A DNA stretch of 64,000 nt from Gloeobacter violaceus PCC 7421 (GCF_000011385.1 NC_005125.1:4588001-4652000); one strand, 5' to 3'; shown: positions 9,616-18,221, numbered from the stretch's first letter. The notes: generated by a model from the letters alone, not told the origin. A program made the numbers and translations.

Positions 9616-10244
9616 ATTTTTTCGCCGCTCAGCACAAAGGTAGGATCGAGGGCCATAAAAGCCTGCTGGGCACCGCGCCGCTCCAGGCGGTAGATGCCCG
9701 CCTGCACCACCTCCACCTGACGCGCCTGCAGTTCGGCGAACCCCTCGGTGAGCCGGTAGAGTCCTTCGAGGGTGGAAGTGACCGCCACCACCCGTCCCCC
9801 CGCCTTCAGCCGCGGCCAGACCGAGTGCAAGATACCGGCCAAAGCTTTTCCCCCTTCGATGCAAACGCGATCGGGATCGTCTGCGAGGTCGGCGAGACAT
9901 TCGGGGGCACTGCCGCGCTCAACCTGCACATTGGTGACGCCAAATTTGCGGCAGTTGCGCTCGATAAGCTCCGCTACTTCTTCGTCGCGCTCGATGGCAA
10001 CGATCGGGGCGGTGGGACACAGTAAGGCCGCTTCCACCGGGAGCGTTCCGGTCCCGGCGCCGATATCCCAGAACCGCAGCCGGCAACTGAGGCGCAACTG
10101 CGAGAGCATCAGCACCCGCACCTCCCGCGGCGAGAGGGGAATGCCCGGGATGCGCTCGAACCACTCGTCCGGAATGCCCGGAGAGGCGTAGGGCCAGGGT
10201 CTGCCGCTCGAAGGTCCGCTCTCGCTCAAGGATTGTCCAGACAA
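9612..10244 (-). CDS. cbiT: Precorrin-6B C15-methyltransferase, CbiT type
   Basis: This 210-aa protein is a class I SAM-dependent methyltransferase. After the family signature GIPDEWFERIPGIPLSPREV comes the SAM-binding motif WDIGAGTGTLPVEAA, then VAIERDEE and FGVTNVQVERGSAPE. This pattern is characteristic of CbiT, or the C-terminal half of CobL, which methylates C15 and decarboxylates precorrin-6B in cobalamin synthesis. No other cobalamin gene is nearby. The frame opens with TTG and has no early Met, so the start is uncertain. Its TAG stop shares CTAG with the convergent nuclease-like gene. Confidence 0.9.
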   Translation of the reverse strand: MSGQSLSESGPSSGRPWPYASPGIPDEWFERIPGIPLSPREVRVLMLSQLRLSCRLRFWDIGAGTGTLPVEAALLCPTAPIVAIERDEEVAELIERNCRKFGVTNVQVERGSAPECLADLADDPDRVCIEGGKALAGILHSVWPRLKAGGRVVAVTSTLEGLYRLTEGFAELQARQVEVVQAGIYRLERRGAQQAFMALDPTFVLSGEKI

Positions 10245-10402
10245 CGGAAACGACCACTACCCTAGCCGATGAGAACTGGAGCGGGGTAGAGGGGCGCTCA
10301 CCTCCGCCTTGGGGAATATTTCAATTGGTTACCGATTCGATCCCACTTTTGGACGGTCCGCTAAACTGCTTTTCGTTTACTGTGGACAGCCTGGGTATAT
10401 CG

Positions 10403-10720
10403 ATGGAAAGCATTGTCTGGCAAAATGCCGTGATCGTTGTCTCATTCGTAGCCTGTGCGATCGGCCTGGTGCTTGTGTTAGGTTTTCGGTGCACCCCGGC
10501 GGACGAATACGAGCGGGTGGACGAGGCGCTCTTTGCCATGATTTTTGCCTACTGGATGGTCTACTGCGCTTCGGTGGCGATTGTACGCTTCGGCTGGCTG
10601 GAGGGTGAGTTTGTGATCCGCAGCCTGCGCGCCACCAGTGTGCTTGCTTACTTGTTGACCTGGGCGAGCGTGCTGAGCTTGCCGTTGCACCGTTTTTCCG
10701 CCAGCCGCGAAATCGAATAG
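10403..10720 (+). CDS. Small integral membrane protein, unknown function
   Basis: This is a 105-aa protein with three predicted membrane helices: AVIVVSFVACAIGLVLVLGF, ALFAMIFAYWMVYCASVAIV, and a third around SVLAYLLTWASVLSLPL. Charged loops (CTPADEYERVDE and RFSASREIE) separate and follow them. The ATG at 10403 starts just before the first helix. The frame extends upstream to a TTG at 10325, but that part has no Shine-Dalgarno sequence. No family recognised. Confidence 0.55.
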   Translation: MESIVWQNAVIVVSFVACAIGLVLVLGFRCTPADEYERVDEALFAMIFAYWMVYCASVAIVRFGWLEGEFVIRSLRATSVLAYLLTWASVLSLPLHRFSASREIE

Positions 10721-11418
10721 GGCGAAGCTCGACCGCGAGCCGGCCGCACCGATGCAGGCGGCAGCCCCCGAGCACAGCCAGTGGCTTTGCCAGGCATCCC
10801 GAGGCCGGTTGACTCGGTATTTGTTCATCCCGTAGCCAGCGTTTCATGGCCTTTACCACGTTCCCGTCCCCACTTTTTGACCGACCGCTTGCCGAAGTGC
10901 CGGCGGTTGTGCTGCCGCTGTGGGGGCGGTTGCGAGCGTACTTCGGCCTGGCGGTCACATACCTGACCCAGTTGCTCGTCGTCGAGAACGTTTGCCTGGC
11001 GGGAAGCGGTGGACTCGAAAGCCCGCAGCGCAGCGACATCGAAGACGTGCAGGTTCTGATCGTCAAAACCCAGGAGGCCTGTGCCCGGTTCGTCGTCGGC
11101 TTCGGCCGGACGGTAGGCCGGGGAATTTTGCAACTCTGCCGCTGTGCGGCTGGTACAGATGAAAGTCGCGGATTCGGCGGCGGCCAACCCGGCCAGTTGT
11201 CGGACCCGCACCCGCCCCTGGTGGCCCACCAGGTGCCGCGCGTCAGTCTTGTCGGTCAATTGTTGCGCTGGGTTCTTGATCCGCCCGAACCCGGCCGCCG
11301 CTGACAAAACTGTTGTTTCGTCTGTATTATTCCCGCAGAGGGGTTGTCTAATGTTTCAGCAACGTATAGCAGTTTTTTCCTCCAGGTGCGGAACCGTGTT
11401 GCGCGCCGGGAGGTTGGG
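10721..11418. other. About 700 bases without a confident gene
   Basis: Long frames overlap on both strands here (plus 10846-11304; minus 10825-11307 and 10377-11066), but none gives a recognisable protein, signal sequence or good ribosome binding site. No terminal inverted repeats or target-site duplications were visible. It could be a decayed gene. The 3' end carries the promoter and ribosome binding site of the downstream methyltransferase. Confidence 0.4.
10846..11304 (+). CDS. Doubtful 152-aa ORF
   Basis: Of the frames in this stretch this one has the strongest third-position GC bias (about 74 percent by my count), which is the only argument for it. The protein starts MAFTTFPSPLFDRPLAEV and has a hydrophobic middle (AVTYLTQLLVVENVCLAG). 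The C-terminal third is rich in Gly, Pro and Arg and looks like translated non-coding DNA. No Shine-Dalgarno sequence precedes the ATG. It may be a gene remnant or chance. Confidence 0.2.
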   Translation: MAFTTFPSPLFDRPLAEVPAVVLPLWGRLRAYFGLAVTYLTQLLVVENVCLAGSGGLESPQRSDIEDVQVLIVKTQEACARFVVGFGRTVGRGILQLCRCAAGTDESRGFGGGQPGQLSDPHPPLVAHQVPRVSLVGQLLRWVLDPPEPGRR

Positions 11419-12609
11419 GTGAGTGCGCCCGGGGCGGTGCAGCTGAAGCCCCAACGCCGCAACCGCCGCACCCATCCGTGGATTTTTGCGAGTGAAGTCG
11501 CCCGTTTTCCACCGCTTGAGCAGGTGGCGGACGGCAGCATGGTCGATGTGCTCGATGCCCAGGGCCGCTTTTGCGGGCGGGGATTTCTCAACCGTCAATC
11601 ACAAATCGCGGTGCGCTATCTGGAGCGCGGCGCGGATGTGGTAATCGACCGGGCCTGGTGGATCGAACGGTTCGGTAAGGCCCTGGAGCACCGGCACCGT
11701 TTTTTGGGGCCGCAGGTGAAGACTTTCCGCTGGATCCACGGCGAGGCGGACGGCCTGCCGGGGCTCACGGTCGATCGCTACGGCGATTTTGTCGTCGTGC
11801 AGCTGTTGGCGCTGGGGCTTGAGCCCTGGCGCGAAGTGATCGTCGAGTGTCTGGCGCAACTGGGGTCGCCTCTGGGCATCTTCGAGCGCTCCGACGCACC
11901 GGTGCGCCGCCTGGAGGGGCTCAAGGAGCGGGTGGGTTGTTTGTGGGGCGAGGCGCCGCCGACGCTGGTTGAGATCGAAGAAGGTTCCGCCCGGCTCCTG
12001 GTGGACATCCAGCAGGGGCAAAAGACGGGCCTTTTTCTCGATCAGCGCTTCAACCGCCAGCACGCCGCCCGCTTTGCCGAGGGGCGCAACGTGCTCAACG
12101 CCTTCGGCTACACCGGTGCTTTTGGGGTGCAATGCGCCCTGGCCGGGGCCAGTTCGGTCCTCAACGTCGATATCGCCGAGGCGGCCACCGCGATCGCCGA
12201 GCAAAACGCCCAGCTCAATGGGGTGGGCGAGCAGTGCCGGGCGCTCACCGCCAACGCCTTCGATGTATTGCGCGAATTCGACCGGGAGGGTCGGCGCTTC
12301 GAGATGATTATTCTCGATCCGCCCGCCTTCGCCAAAAGCCGCAGCGTGCTGGAGGGGGCTCTGCGCGGCTACAAGGAGATCAACCTCCGGGCAATGAAGC
12401 TGCTCACCCCAGGGGGGATCCTGGTCACCTGCTCGTGCTCGTCGCACCTGAGCATGGAGATGTTCCGCGACGTCATCCGCGACGCCGCCCAGGATACCGG
12501 CCGCACCGCCTGTCTGGTCGAACAGCGCGGCCAGGCGCCCGATCACCCGATCTTGCTGCATATCCCCGAGACCGAGTACCTGAAATATCTTCTGATCAGC
12601 ATCGACTGA
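11419..12609 (+). CDS. rlmI: Class I rRNA methyltransferase, RlmI (m5C1962) type
   Basis: This 396-aa protein has the RlmI architecture: an N-terminal PUA-like RNA-binding domain (RRNRRTHPWIFASEV), a central EEHEH domain with FLDQRFNR, and a Rossmann methyltransferase domain with NAFGYTGAFGVQCALAGA. The motif IILDPPAFAKS and the cysteines of LVTCSCSSH are those of 5-methylcytosine RNA methyltransferases. It should methylate 23S rRNA. GTG at 11419 follows GGGAGG by five bases and gives the length of E. coli RlmI, so it is preferred to the ATG at 11351 in the longer frame. moaD follows after 38 bases. Confidence 0.88.
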   Translation: MSAPGAVQLKPQRRNRRTHPWIFASEVARFPPLEQVADGSMVDVLDAQGRFCGRGFLNRQSQIAVRYLERGADVVIDRAWWIERFGKALEHRHRFLGPQVKTFRWIHGEADGLPGLTVDRYGDFVVVQLLALGLEPWREVIVECLAQLGSPLGIFERSDAPVRRLEGLKERVGCLWGEAPPTLVEIEEGSARLLVDIQQGQKTGLFLDQRFNRQHAARFAEGRNVLNAFGYTGAFGVQCALAGASSVLNVDIAEAATAIAEQNAQLNGVGEQCRALTANAFDVLREFDREGRRFEMIILDPPAFAKSRSVLEGALRGYKEINLRAMKLLTPGGILVTCSCSSHLSMEMFRDVIRDAAQDTGRTACLVEQRGQAPDHPILLHIPETEYLKYLLISID

Positions 12610-12647
12610 GGCGGGGCACGATAGGGATAAAAGCGTTCCGGGGGGCG

Positions 12648-12893
12648 ATGAAAATCGAGATCAAGTTGTTCGCCAGCTACCGCGAGGCGTTCGAGCGCGA
12701 CGAGTTGGTGCTGGAATTGCCCGAGGGCACCACCTGCGCCCAGATCCAGCGGCATCTGGCGGGCGAGCGGCCGCAACTGGCGCGCTGGGAGGCGGTGGTC
12801 CGCTACGGCCTCAATCGCCAGTTCGTCGCCCCCGACACCCCAGTGGCCGACGGCGACGAACTGGTGCTCATCCCGCCGGTGAGCGGAGGGTAG
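12648..12893 (+). CDS. moaD: Molybdopterin synthase small subunit
   Basis: MoaD is a ubiquitin-fold sulfur carrier whose C-terminal thiocarboxylate supplies the dithiolene sulfurs of molybdopterin. The 81-aa length, the start MKIEIKLFASYREAF and the end VLIPPVSGG with its terminal Gly-Gly all fit. It lies immediately upstream of moaE, its partner, with 4 nt between the genes. The ATG at 12648 begins the first beta strand. Confidence 0.95.
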   Translation: MKIEIKLFASYREAFERDELVLELPEGTTCAQIQRHLAGERPQLARWEAVVRYGLNRQFVAPDTPVADGDELVLIPPVSGG

Positions 12894-12897
12894 GGCC

Positions 12898-13347
12898 GTG
12901 GGCGGCGAACACTTTTGTTTTACGGACAAACCGCTTTCGATCGAGCGCGCCTACACCCTGACGGCCGCTCCCGCCTCGGGGGCGGTGGTGACGATGGTGG
13001 GCACCGTGCGCGCCAGCACCGGGGGGCGGGCGGTCGCTTTTCTTGATTACGAAGCGTTTGAACCGATGGCCCTGGATGTCTTTGCGCAGATCGCCCGTCA
13101 GATCCGCGAGCGCTGGCCCGCCACCGGCAACATCGTCATCCACCACCGCCTGGGACGCCTCATGGTGGGCGAAGCGAGCGTGATCATCGCCGTGGGCAAC
13201 GCCCACCGAGCCGACGCCTTTGCCGCCTGCCAGTACGCCATCGACACCCTCAAGCTGGATGCTCCTATCTGGAAAAAAGAGCACTGGGCGGATGGGGACA
13301 GCGACTGGGTGGTGGGTCTGGCGGTTCTCACTGAACCGAGTACCTGA
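12898..13347 (+). CDS. moaE: Molybdopterin synthase catalytic subunit
   Basis: MoaE converts precursor Z (cPMP) to molybdopterin using MoaD thiocarboxylate. The 149-aa protein has the family pattern: GAVVTMVGTVRAST, LDYEAFEPMA, IVIHHRLGRLMVGEASV, AACQYAIDTLK and the catalytic lysine region PIWKKEHW. The start is a GTG at 12898, four bases after the moaD stop, implying translational coupling. The pair supplies molybdenum cofactor for enzymes such as nitrate reductase that lie elsewhere. Confidence 0.95.
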   Translation: MGGEHFCFTDKPLSIERAYTLTAAPASGAVVTMVGTVRASTGGRAVAFLDYEAFEPMALDVFAQIARQIRERWPATGNIVIHHRLGRLMVGEASVIIAVGNAHRADAFAACQYAIDTLKLDAPIWKKEHWADGDSDWVVGLAVLTEPST

Positions 13348-13354
13348 AGCCGGT

Positions 13355-13540
13355 TTACGGGTTTGCCCGGCCCCGAAATTGGTCTACCAGCGCTTTGAAT
13401 TCCTGCCATTCTTCAGGGTTCAAAAAGCGCTCACCTCGCAGTTTGTCCCGACCGGTTGCACCGCTGGCCACCGCCCGTGCACGAGCCAGCTGCATCAGTT
13501 CTACAAGGCGCTGTTGGCGTTGATCTGTCACGTTGCTCAT
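13355..13540 (-). CDS. Small protein of unknown function (61 aa)
   Basis: The protein begins MSNVTDQRQQRLVELMQLAR, is highly charged and probably helical, and ends in QEFKALVDQFRGRANP. Its ATG overlaps the TGA of the upstream 50-aa frame by four bases (ATGA), so the two are translationally coupled. The size and arrangement resemble a toxin-antitoxin or small two-component unit, but I recognise neither partner. It converges on moaE with a 7-nt gap. Confidence 0.55.
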   Translation of the reverse strand: MSNVTDQRQQRLVELMQLARARAVASGATGRDKLRGERFLNPEEWQEFKALVDQFRGRANP

Positions 13541-13689
13541 CTTCCTGGTTCTGCATCCACGGGTATCACCTCTCCATCAAAAATTAGCTGGGCCACCGGT
13601 AGTGACGGGCTGGGCGTCTTGATATACCAGGTGCCGGTCTCCCGAATCACAGACATCGGATTCCAGTAATTCGAGGGCATCGAGGGCAT
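13537..13689 (-). CDS. Small upstream partner, about 50 aa, possibly frameshifted
   Basis: This frame reads NYWNPMSVIRETGTWYIK near its start and LPVAQLIFDGEVIPVD later, a plausible small beta-rich domain, and ends by overlapping the next gene (ATGA). Its two possible ATG codons lie in a 9-bp direct repeat, ATGCCCTCG twice. A different frame just upstream begins at 13723 and reads MEPSEAQFLIVNALDALELL, which also looks protein-like before decaying. The gene may therefore start at 13723 and have suffered a frameshift near 13680. Confidence 0.4.
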   Translation of the reverse strand: MPSMPSNYWNPMSVIRETGTWYIKTPSPSLPVAQLIFDGEVIPVDAEPGR

Positions 13690-13876
13690 TGACGATTAGA
13701 AACTGTGCCTCACTCGGCTCCATCTATGTCTCATGAAGACTACACAGGCAGGATACCCACGCAGCCTGCGTCATCCTGCAACCGTCGCTCAATCCTGGAT
13801 TTTTTGACTTCAGCCGCAGACGCACCGCCGATATGCTATCGATCGAGGGTGGTTTATTATATTGCCCGCGAGGTAC

Positions 13877-15157
13877 ATGCCTGTGAGTGACGATCTGCTG
13901 CGCGCAACCGATCCGCTGGTGGCTGGCTGGATCGACCGGGAACTGAACCGGCAGCGCTCCCACCTGGAACTGATTGCCAGCGAGAACTTTACTTCTGCGG
14001 CGGTGATGGCTGCTCAGGGCTCGGTGCTCACCAACAAATACGCCGAGGGACTGCCCAGCAAGCGCTACTACGGCGGCTGCGAATTCGTCGACGCCGTCGA
14101 GCAAATTGCCATCGACCGGGCCAAGGCGCTCTTCGGCGCCGCCCACGCCAACGTGCAGCCCCACTCGGGCGCGCAGGCGAATGCGGCGGTCTTTCTGGCG
14201 CTCTTGGAGCGCGGCGACAAGATTCTGGGCATGGACCTCAGCCACGGCGGCCACCTCACCCACGGCTCACCCGTGAACCAGTCGGGCATTTACTTCGAGG
14301 CGCTCCACTACGGCGTCGATCCTGCAAGCCACCGCATCGACTTCGATCAAGTACGCGAACTGGCCCATGCCCACCGCCCGAAACTGATTATCTGCGGCTA
14401 CTCGGCCTACCCGCGCGTGATCGATTTCGAGTGCTTCCGCGAGATCGCAGACGAAGTGGGAGCCTACTTGCTCGCCGACATCGCCCACATCGCCGGGCTG
14501 GTGGTGGCGGGGGTGCACCCCAATCCGATTCCCCACTGCGACGTGGTCACCACCACCACCCACAAGACCCTGCGCGGGCCGCGCGGGGGCCTCATCCTCA
14601 CCCGCGACGAGGCCCTGGGCAAGCGGTTCGACAAAGCGGTCTTCCCCGGCACCCAGGGCGGTCCCCTCGAGCACGTGATTGCCGCGAAAGCCGTCGCCTT
14701 CGGCGAAGCCCTGCAGCCCGAGTTTAAGACCTACGCCGCCGATGTGGTGGCCAACGCCCGCGCCCTGGCCGAGCGCCTGACGGCCCGCGGCCTGACCCTG
14801 GTCTCCGGCGGCACCGACAACCACCTGATGCTGGTGGACCTGCGCTCGGTGGACCTCACCGGCAAGCAGGCCGACCTGCTGATGAGCGATGTGAACATCA
14901 CCACCAACAAAAACACGATCCCCTTCGATCCGCAGTCGCCCTTTGTGACCAGTGGCCTGCGCCTGGGCTCCCCGGCGATGACCACCCGCGGCCTGGGAAC
15001 AACCGAATTCGGCGAAATCGGCGAGATCATCGCCAACCGCCTCACCCAGCCCACCGACGCCAGGGTCGTAGCCGACTGCCTGGAGCGGGTCGCATCGCTG
15101 TGCACGCGCTTCGCGCTCTACCCGCACCTCGGCCGAGTGGTGGCCCCGGTGGGCTAG
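13877..15157 (+). CDS. glyA: Serine hydroxymethyltransferase
   Basis: GlyA is a PLP enzyme that interconverts serine and glycine with tetrahydrofolate; in cyanobacteria it feeds one-carbon metabolism and photorespiratory glycine use. The 426-aa protein carries [10 protein letters not shown], the PLP-binding lysine motif [16 protein letters not shown], and [13 protein letters not shown]. The ATG at 13877 follows GCGAGG. The 154 bases upstream are AT-richer and probably hold its promoter. The TAG stop shares CTAG with the convergent oxygenase gene. Confidence 0.98.
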   Translation: MPVSDDLLRATDPLVAGWIDRELNRQRSHLELIASENFTSAAVMAAQGSVLTNKYAEGLPSKRYYGGCEFVDAVEQIAIDRAKALFGAAHANVQPHSGAQANAAVFLALLERGDKILGMDLSHGGHLTHGSPVNQSGIYFEALHYGVDPASHRIDFDQVRELAHAHRPKLIICGYSAYPRVIDFECFREIADEVGAYLLADIAHIAGLVVAGVHPNPIPHCDVVTTTTHKTLRGPRGGLILTRDEALGKRFDKAVFPGTQGGPLEHVIAAKAVAFGEALQPEFKTYAADVVANARALAERLTARGLTLVSGGTDNHLMLVDLRSVDLTGKQADLLMSDVNITTNKNTIPFDPQSPFVTSGLRLGSPAMTTRGLGTTEFGEIGEIIANRLTQPTDARVVADCLERVASLCTRFALYPHLGRVVAPVG

Positions 15158-15786
15158 TAGCCCCCCCGGCGGACGGCCGCGCGCGATTCGATCACAAATT
15201 CCGGTATCTGGGCGAGTTGTTCCTCGTCCAGCTGATACTGCTCGCATACCAGGCTCAACCGCCGCCCGCAAACCCGCATCCGCTCGACCGCGTGGGTGAG
15301 ATCCCCTTGAAAGTGAACCAGCAAATTGATTTCAGGCCGGATGCGGCCCACCGGCCTGCGGGCACGGCTGAGCACCAGTTCGCCGCCTTCTAGATCCGTG
15401 GGCACCTGCACGTAGAGCACGCTCACCGCAAAGGGCGGCTCGATGGTCTTGCAGTACGAGCGCAGGCTGCGGTCGATATGGGGATCGACGCGTGAATTTT
15501 CTTCGAGCAGCAGCGGATTGAGATAAAAAGCGTTGCACTCCTCCACCAGCGCCAGATCCAGATAGCTGCCAAAAAATGGAAACCGGCGCCGGACGGTCGC
15601 CAGTCCCGCCCGGGTGAAGACGACCGAGAAGCCGCGGGTGGCCACAAAGTCCCGGTTGAGGTTGTTGATAGCCAGATAGGGCGAAGCGAGGATCTGACCT
15701 GCCAGATCCGTCAGATACACCGGGCTGAAGGCCCGAGGCTGCAACCGGTAGTAGCCCACGCCGCTCCCATTCGCGCTTGTCCGCAT
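15154..15786 (-). CDS. 2-oxoglutarate/Fe(II)-dependent dioxygenase
   Basis: This protein of about 210 aa shows the facial triad of 2OG-Fe(II) oxygenases. The HxD pair is in [13 protein letters not shown], the distal His in [10 protein letters not shown], and the 2OG-binding Arg is likely in [12 protein letters not shown]. The double-stranded beta helix spans roughly residues 80-190. The substrate (protein residue or small molecule) is unknown. I chose the Met at 15786 because the domain follows directly. The frame is open to an ATG at 15825 that would overlap the start of the divergent methyltransferase. Confidence 0.75.
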   Translation of the reverse strand: MRTSANGSGVGYYRLQPRAFSPVYLTDLAGQILASPYLAINNLNRDFVATRGFSVVFTRAGLATVRRRFPFFGSYLDLALVEECNAFYLNPLLLEENSRVDPHIDRSLRSYCKTIEPPFAVSVLYVQVPTDLEGGELVLSRARRPVGRIRPEINLLVHFQGDLTHAVERMRVCGRRLSLVCEQYQLDEEQLAQIPEFVIESRAAVRRGGY

Positions 15787-15823
15787 CGATGGTACAAGGG
15801 AAACGTCGCCATCTGTCACGCCC

Positions 15824-16669
15824 ATGACCCGCGAAGCTCTCTTCGACCGTTACCTGGCGCCGGTGCTCAGAGCGCTCATCGACGAGGACGCCTTCTTGCG
15901 CCCTTATCGGGGTATCGACTGGGAGCAGGCCACCTCCGAACTGCGCCGCCCCGAGGTGCAATATCCGCCCTATTACCTGGAGAACAACTTCCATGGCATC
16001 CCGGGCGGCTACCTGAGCATGCGCGCCGCCGTCACCTACGACCCAATTACCCAGTACGTTTTGTGGCCCAATGAAACCTGGGTGCGCGATTGTCTGGTCA
16101 AGGCCGTCACCCGGCCGCCGGGTCGGATTCTGGATCTAGGCTGCGGCACCGGCTCGACGACGGTACTTCTGGCGCGCGCTTTTCCCGGGGCGCGGGTGAC
16201 GGGTCTGGATCTTTCTGCCGACATGCTGGTGGCAGCCCGCCTCAAGGCTAAGCGCGAAAAGCTTGCCGTTGAATGGCTGCATGGCGATGCGCGCGCGAGC
16301 GGATTGCCGGAGGCGTCCTTCGACCTGGTGAGCGCGTCGCTGTTGTTCCACGAGACCCCGCCTGACGAGGTGCCGGTTATTCTTGCCGAGATGCACCGGC
16401 TGCTGGTGCCGGGGGGGCAGTGCCTGATTCTGGATGGTGCCCAGAGCACGCTGCGCCGGGTGGAGTGGCTGGGCGAGATTTTCGAGGAGCCGTTTATCGG
16501 GGCCTACGCAGCGGGCGATCTGGCCTGTGACCTGGCGGCGGCCGGGTTCGGGGCGGTGCGTACCGAGGAGCACTGGCTTATCCACCAGGTGAGCCGGGGG
16601 GTGAAACCCATCTGGCGACCCGGGCTCGCCTATGCTGAAACTCGTCCGCAACCTTCCGAAGCGCCATGA
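15824..16669 (+). CDS. Class I SAM-dependent methyltransferase
   Basis: The 281-aa protein has an N-terminal helical segment of about 95 residues (FDRYLAPVLRALIDED, NNFHGIPGGYLS). A Rossmann methyltransferase domain follows with motif I ILDLGCGTGSTTVLLA, acidic loop VTGLDLSADML, and post-motif HGDARASGLPEASFDLVSAS. It resembles the UbiE/COQ5-like group acting on small molecules; the substrate is unknown. No Shine-Dalgarno sequence precedes the ATG. The stop overlaps the GST start (ATGA). Confidence 0.82.
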   Translation: MTREALFDRYLAPVLRALIDEDAFLRPYRGIDWEQATSELRRPEVQYPPYYLENNFHGIPGGYLSMRAAVTYDPITQYVLWPNETWVRDCLVKAVTRPPGRILDLGCGTGSTTVLLARAFPGARVTGLDLSADMLVAARLKAKREKLAVEWLHGDARASGLPEASFDLVSASLLFHETPPDEVPVILAEMHRLLVPGGQCLILDGAQSTLRRVEWLGEIFEEPFIGAYAAGDLACDLAAAGFGAVRTEEHWLIHQVSRGVKPIWRPGLAYAETRPQPSEAP

Positions 16670-17277
16670 TCGACCTTTACACGTTCACCACTCCCAATGG
16701 CCGCAAAGTCTCGGTGATGCTGGAGGAAGTGGGCCTGCCCTACACCGTCCATGTCGTGGACATCTCCAGCGGCGACCAGCACCGGGAAGAGTACCTGGCC
16801 ATCAACCCGAACGGCAAAATTCCGGCTATTATCGACCACGACACGGGGCTCACGATCTTCGAATCCGGGGCCATCTTGATCTATCTGGCTGAAAAGACCG
16901 GCAAATTGCTGCCGAGCGAACCCGCTGCCCGCTACGCCGCTTTGCAGTGGCTGATGTGGCAGATGGGCGGGGTGGGACCGATGTTCGGACAGCTCAACCA
17001 CTTCAAGCGCTTCGCCGACGAGCACGTTCCCTACGCCATCGATCGCTACTTTCGCGAGAGCATCCGCCTCTACCGGGTGCTCAACCGGCAGTTGAGCCGC
17101 AATCTTTACGTAGCGGGCCGCGAGTATACGATCGCCGATGTAGCCATTTTCCCCTGGGTGCAGATCCACGCATTCCAGGGCATCATCCTCGAAGATTTTC
17201 CCGCCGTCGAAGTGTGGTTCGAGCGGCTCAAAGCCCGACCCGCCGTGCAACGGGGTATGCAGGTGCCCGCGCCGTAG
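16666..17277 (+). CDS. Glutathione S-transferase family protein (YfcG/Ure2-like)
   Basis: This 203-aa protein has the thioredoxin-fold N-terminus MIDLYTFTTPNGRKVSVML and the G-site motif FESGAILIYLAEKTG. An all-helical C-terminal domain includes YTIADVAIFPWV. The TPNGRKVS segment matches the nu-class/YfcG group, which has disulfide-bond oxidoreductase or peroxidase activity with glutathione. It is coupled to the upstream methyltransferase by an ATGA overlap, so the two may act in one detoxification or modification pathway. Confidence 0.9.
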   Translation: MIDLYTFTTPNGRKVSVMLEEVGLPYTVHVVDISSGDQHREEYLAINPNGKIPAIIDHDTGLTIFESGAILIYLAEKTGKLLPSEPAARYAALQWLMWQMGGVGPMFGQLNHFKRFADEHVPYAIDRYFRESIRLYRVLNRQLSRNLYVAGREYTIADVAIFPWVQIHAFQGIILEDFPAVEVWFERLKARPAVQRGMQVPAP

Positions 17278-17357
17278 ACAGTTGGGCCGCTGGCACAAAG
17301 TCGCTTTTTTCTACAGCTGTCCGCACCTAGAATCTCGACACCTATCGGATCATCCCG

Positions 17358-17578
17358 ATGAACAGACAGATGGAGTGGCGCTCGGGATCGCCCACGATTT
17401 TTCTTGGCTTATTGGGACTGTCGGTGCTCGCCTATTGCGGGATGGTGCTTGCCTCAATCCCGGATGTTCGGGCTTTGGACCGACGGCCTGACGGCATCTT
17501 CCCATGCCGCAGTTTAGTAGCGACGGCCGGGCGGTGCCGCTGCAACTGCGCGTCGGCGGCAACACTTATGCGTTTTGA
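17358..17578 (+). pseudogene. Small membrane or secreted ORF, apparently frameshifted
   Basis: The first frame starts MNRQMEWRSGSPTIFLGLLG and contains one hydrophobic segment (FLGLLGLSVLAYCGMVLA) followed by VRALDRRPDGIF. After that it decays. A second frame picks up at about 17504 with MPQFSSDGRAVPLQLRVGG, ending TYAF at 17578. Together they read like one protein of about 70 aa with an N-terminal anchor and short beta-rich tail, split by a one-base shift near 17500. The 3' end overlaps the convergent gene. A sequencing error is equally possible. Confidence 0.3.
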
Positions 17579-18135
17579 TCGTCCGCTTCGGGAGTGTCTT
17601 CTTCTTCGCGCAGTTGCAAACACATAAAAATAATCCGAAGCCACTGGCTGAACAGGGCCGCCTGCTCCGGATCTTCGATCTGGCGCCCCTCAAAGGCCAG
17701 TTCGAACTTGAACGAGTCGAGGGTGTAGCCGTCGCGGTGGGCGCGGATCACCCCTTCGACCAGCATCTCGACGCCGGTCTCATCGGCGCTCGGCTCTAGG
17801 CTGGCGAGCGGTTCGCCCGGGAGCGCCTCTCCTGCCAGTTCGAGCGTCAAATAGATAAGCCTCAGCCACAGATCGCGCACCCCCAATTCCTCGGGGTCGA
17901 AGGCAAGATTGGCATCGAGGGCGGCGTTGCCGGTCAGCTTGCGGTTGGCAATCAGTTCAAGTTTTAACCGGTCGAGGCTTAGCCCCTGGCGGTAGGCGGC
18001 GATCGTCGCACGCGCAAAAGCTTCCAGAGCAGCGATGTAGTCAGGGCCGACACCGCGCGCGTACAGAAACAACCATGCCTTGCGGAAGGCCAGTTCGATG
18101 TCCCCCAGGGGGTACCTCCTTCCCGCCTGTTGCAT
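17566..18135 (-). CDS. Unknown soluble protein with internal domain duplication
   Basis: This 189-aa protein has no recognised family. Two halves look related: AYRQGLSLDRLKLELIANR ... LWLRLIYLTLELAG and AHRDGYTLDSFKFELAFEG ... QWLRIIFMCLQLRE. Each is a helix-turn-strand-helix unit of about 60 residues. The C-terminus is acidic (EEEDTPEADDQNA). ATG 18135, preceded by GAGAG, is chosen because the upstream extension in this frame is low-complexity and reads through the Mn-catalase terminator. It lies downstream of the Mn-catalase gene but is separated from it by that hairpin. Confidence 0.65.
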   Translation of the reverse strand: MQQAGRRYPLGDIELAFRKAWLFLYARGVGPDYIAALEAFARATIAAYRQGLSLDRLKLELIANRKLTGNAALDANLAFDPEELGVRDLWLRLIYLTLELAGEALPGEPLASLEPSADETGVEMLVEGVIRAHRDGYTLDSFKFELAFEGRQIEDPEQAALFSQWLRIIFMCLQLREEEDTPEADDQNA

Positions 18136-18221
18136 TCTCTCAAGATACCACCGTTCCCCCAAGGCACTCGGGTGGTTTCCTGGAAGGGGTGGACAAGTCG
18201 GAATCGGTCGAACCGAACGGA

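Noticed and set aside
9612-10244. Methyltransferase beside the nuclease-like gene as its restriction-modification partner
   Set aside because: Its motifs are those of CbiT (precorrin), not of DNA methyltransferases; it is on the other strand.
10377-11307. Transposase remnant on the minus strand
   Set aside because: No DDE-type motif, terminal inverted repeats or duplicated target site could be found; kept only as an unexplained region.
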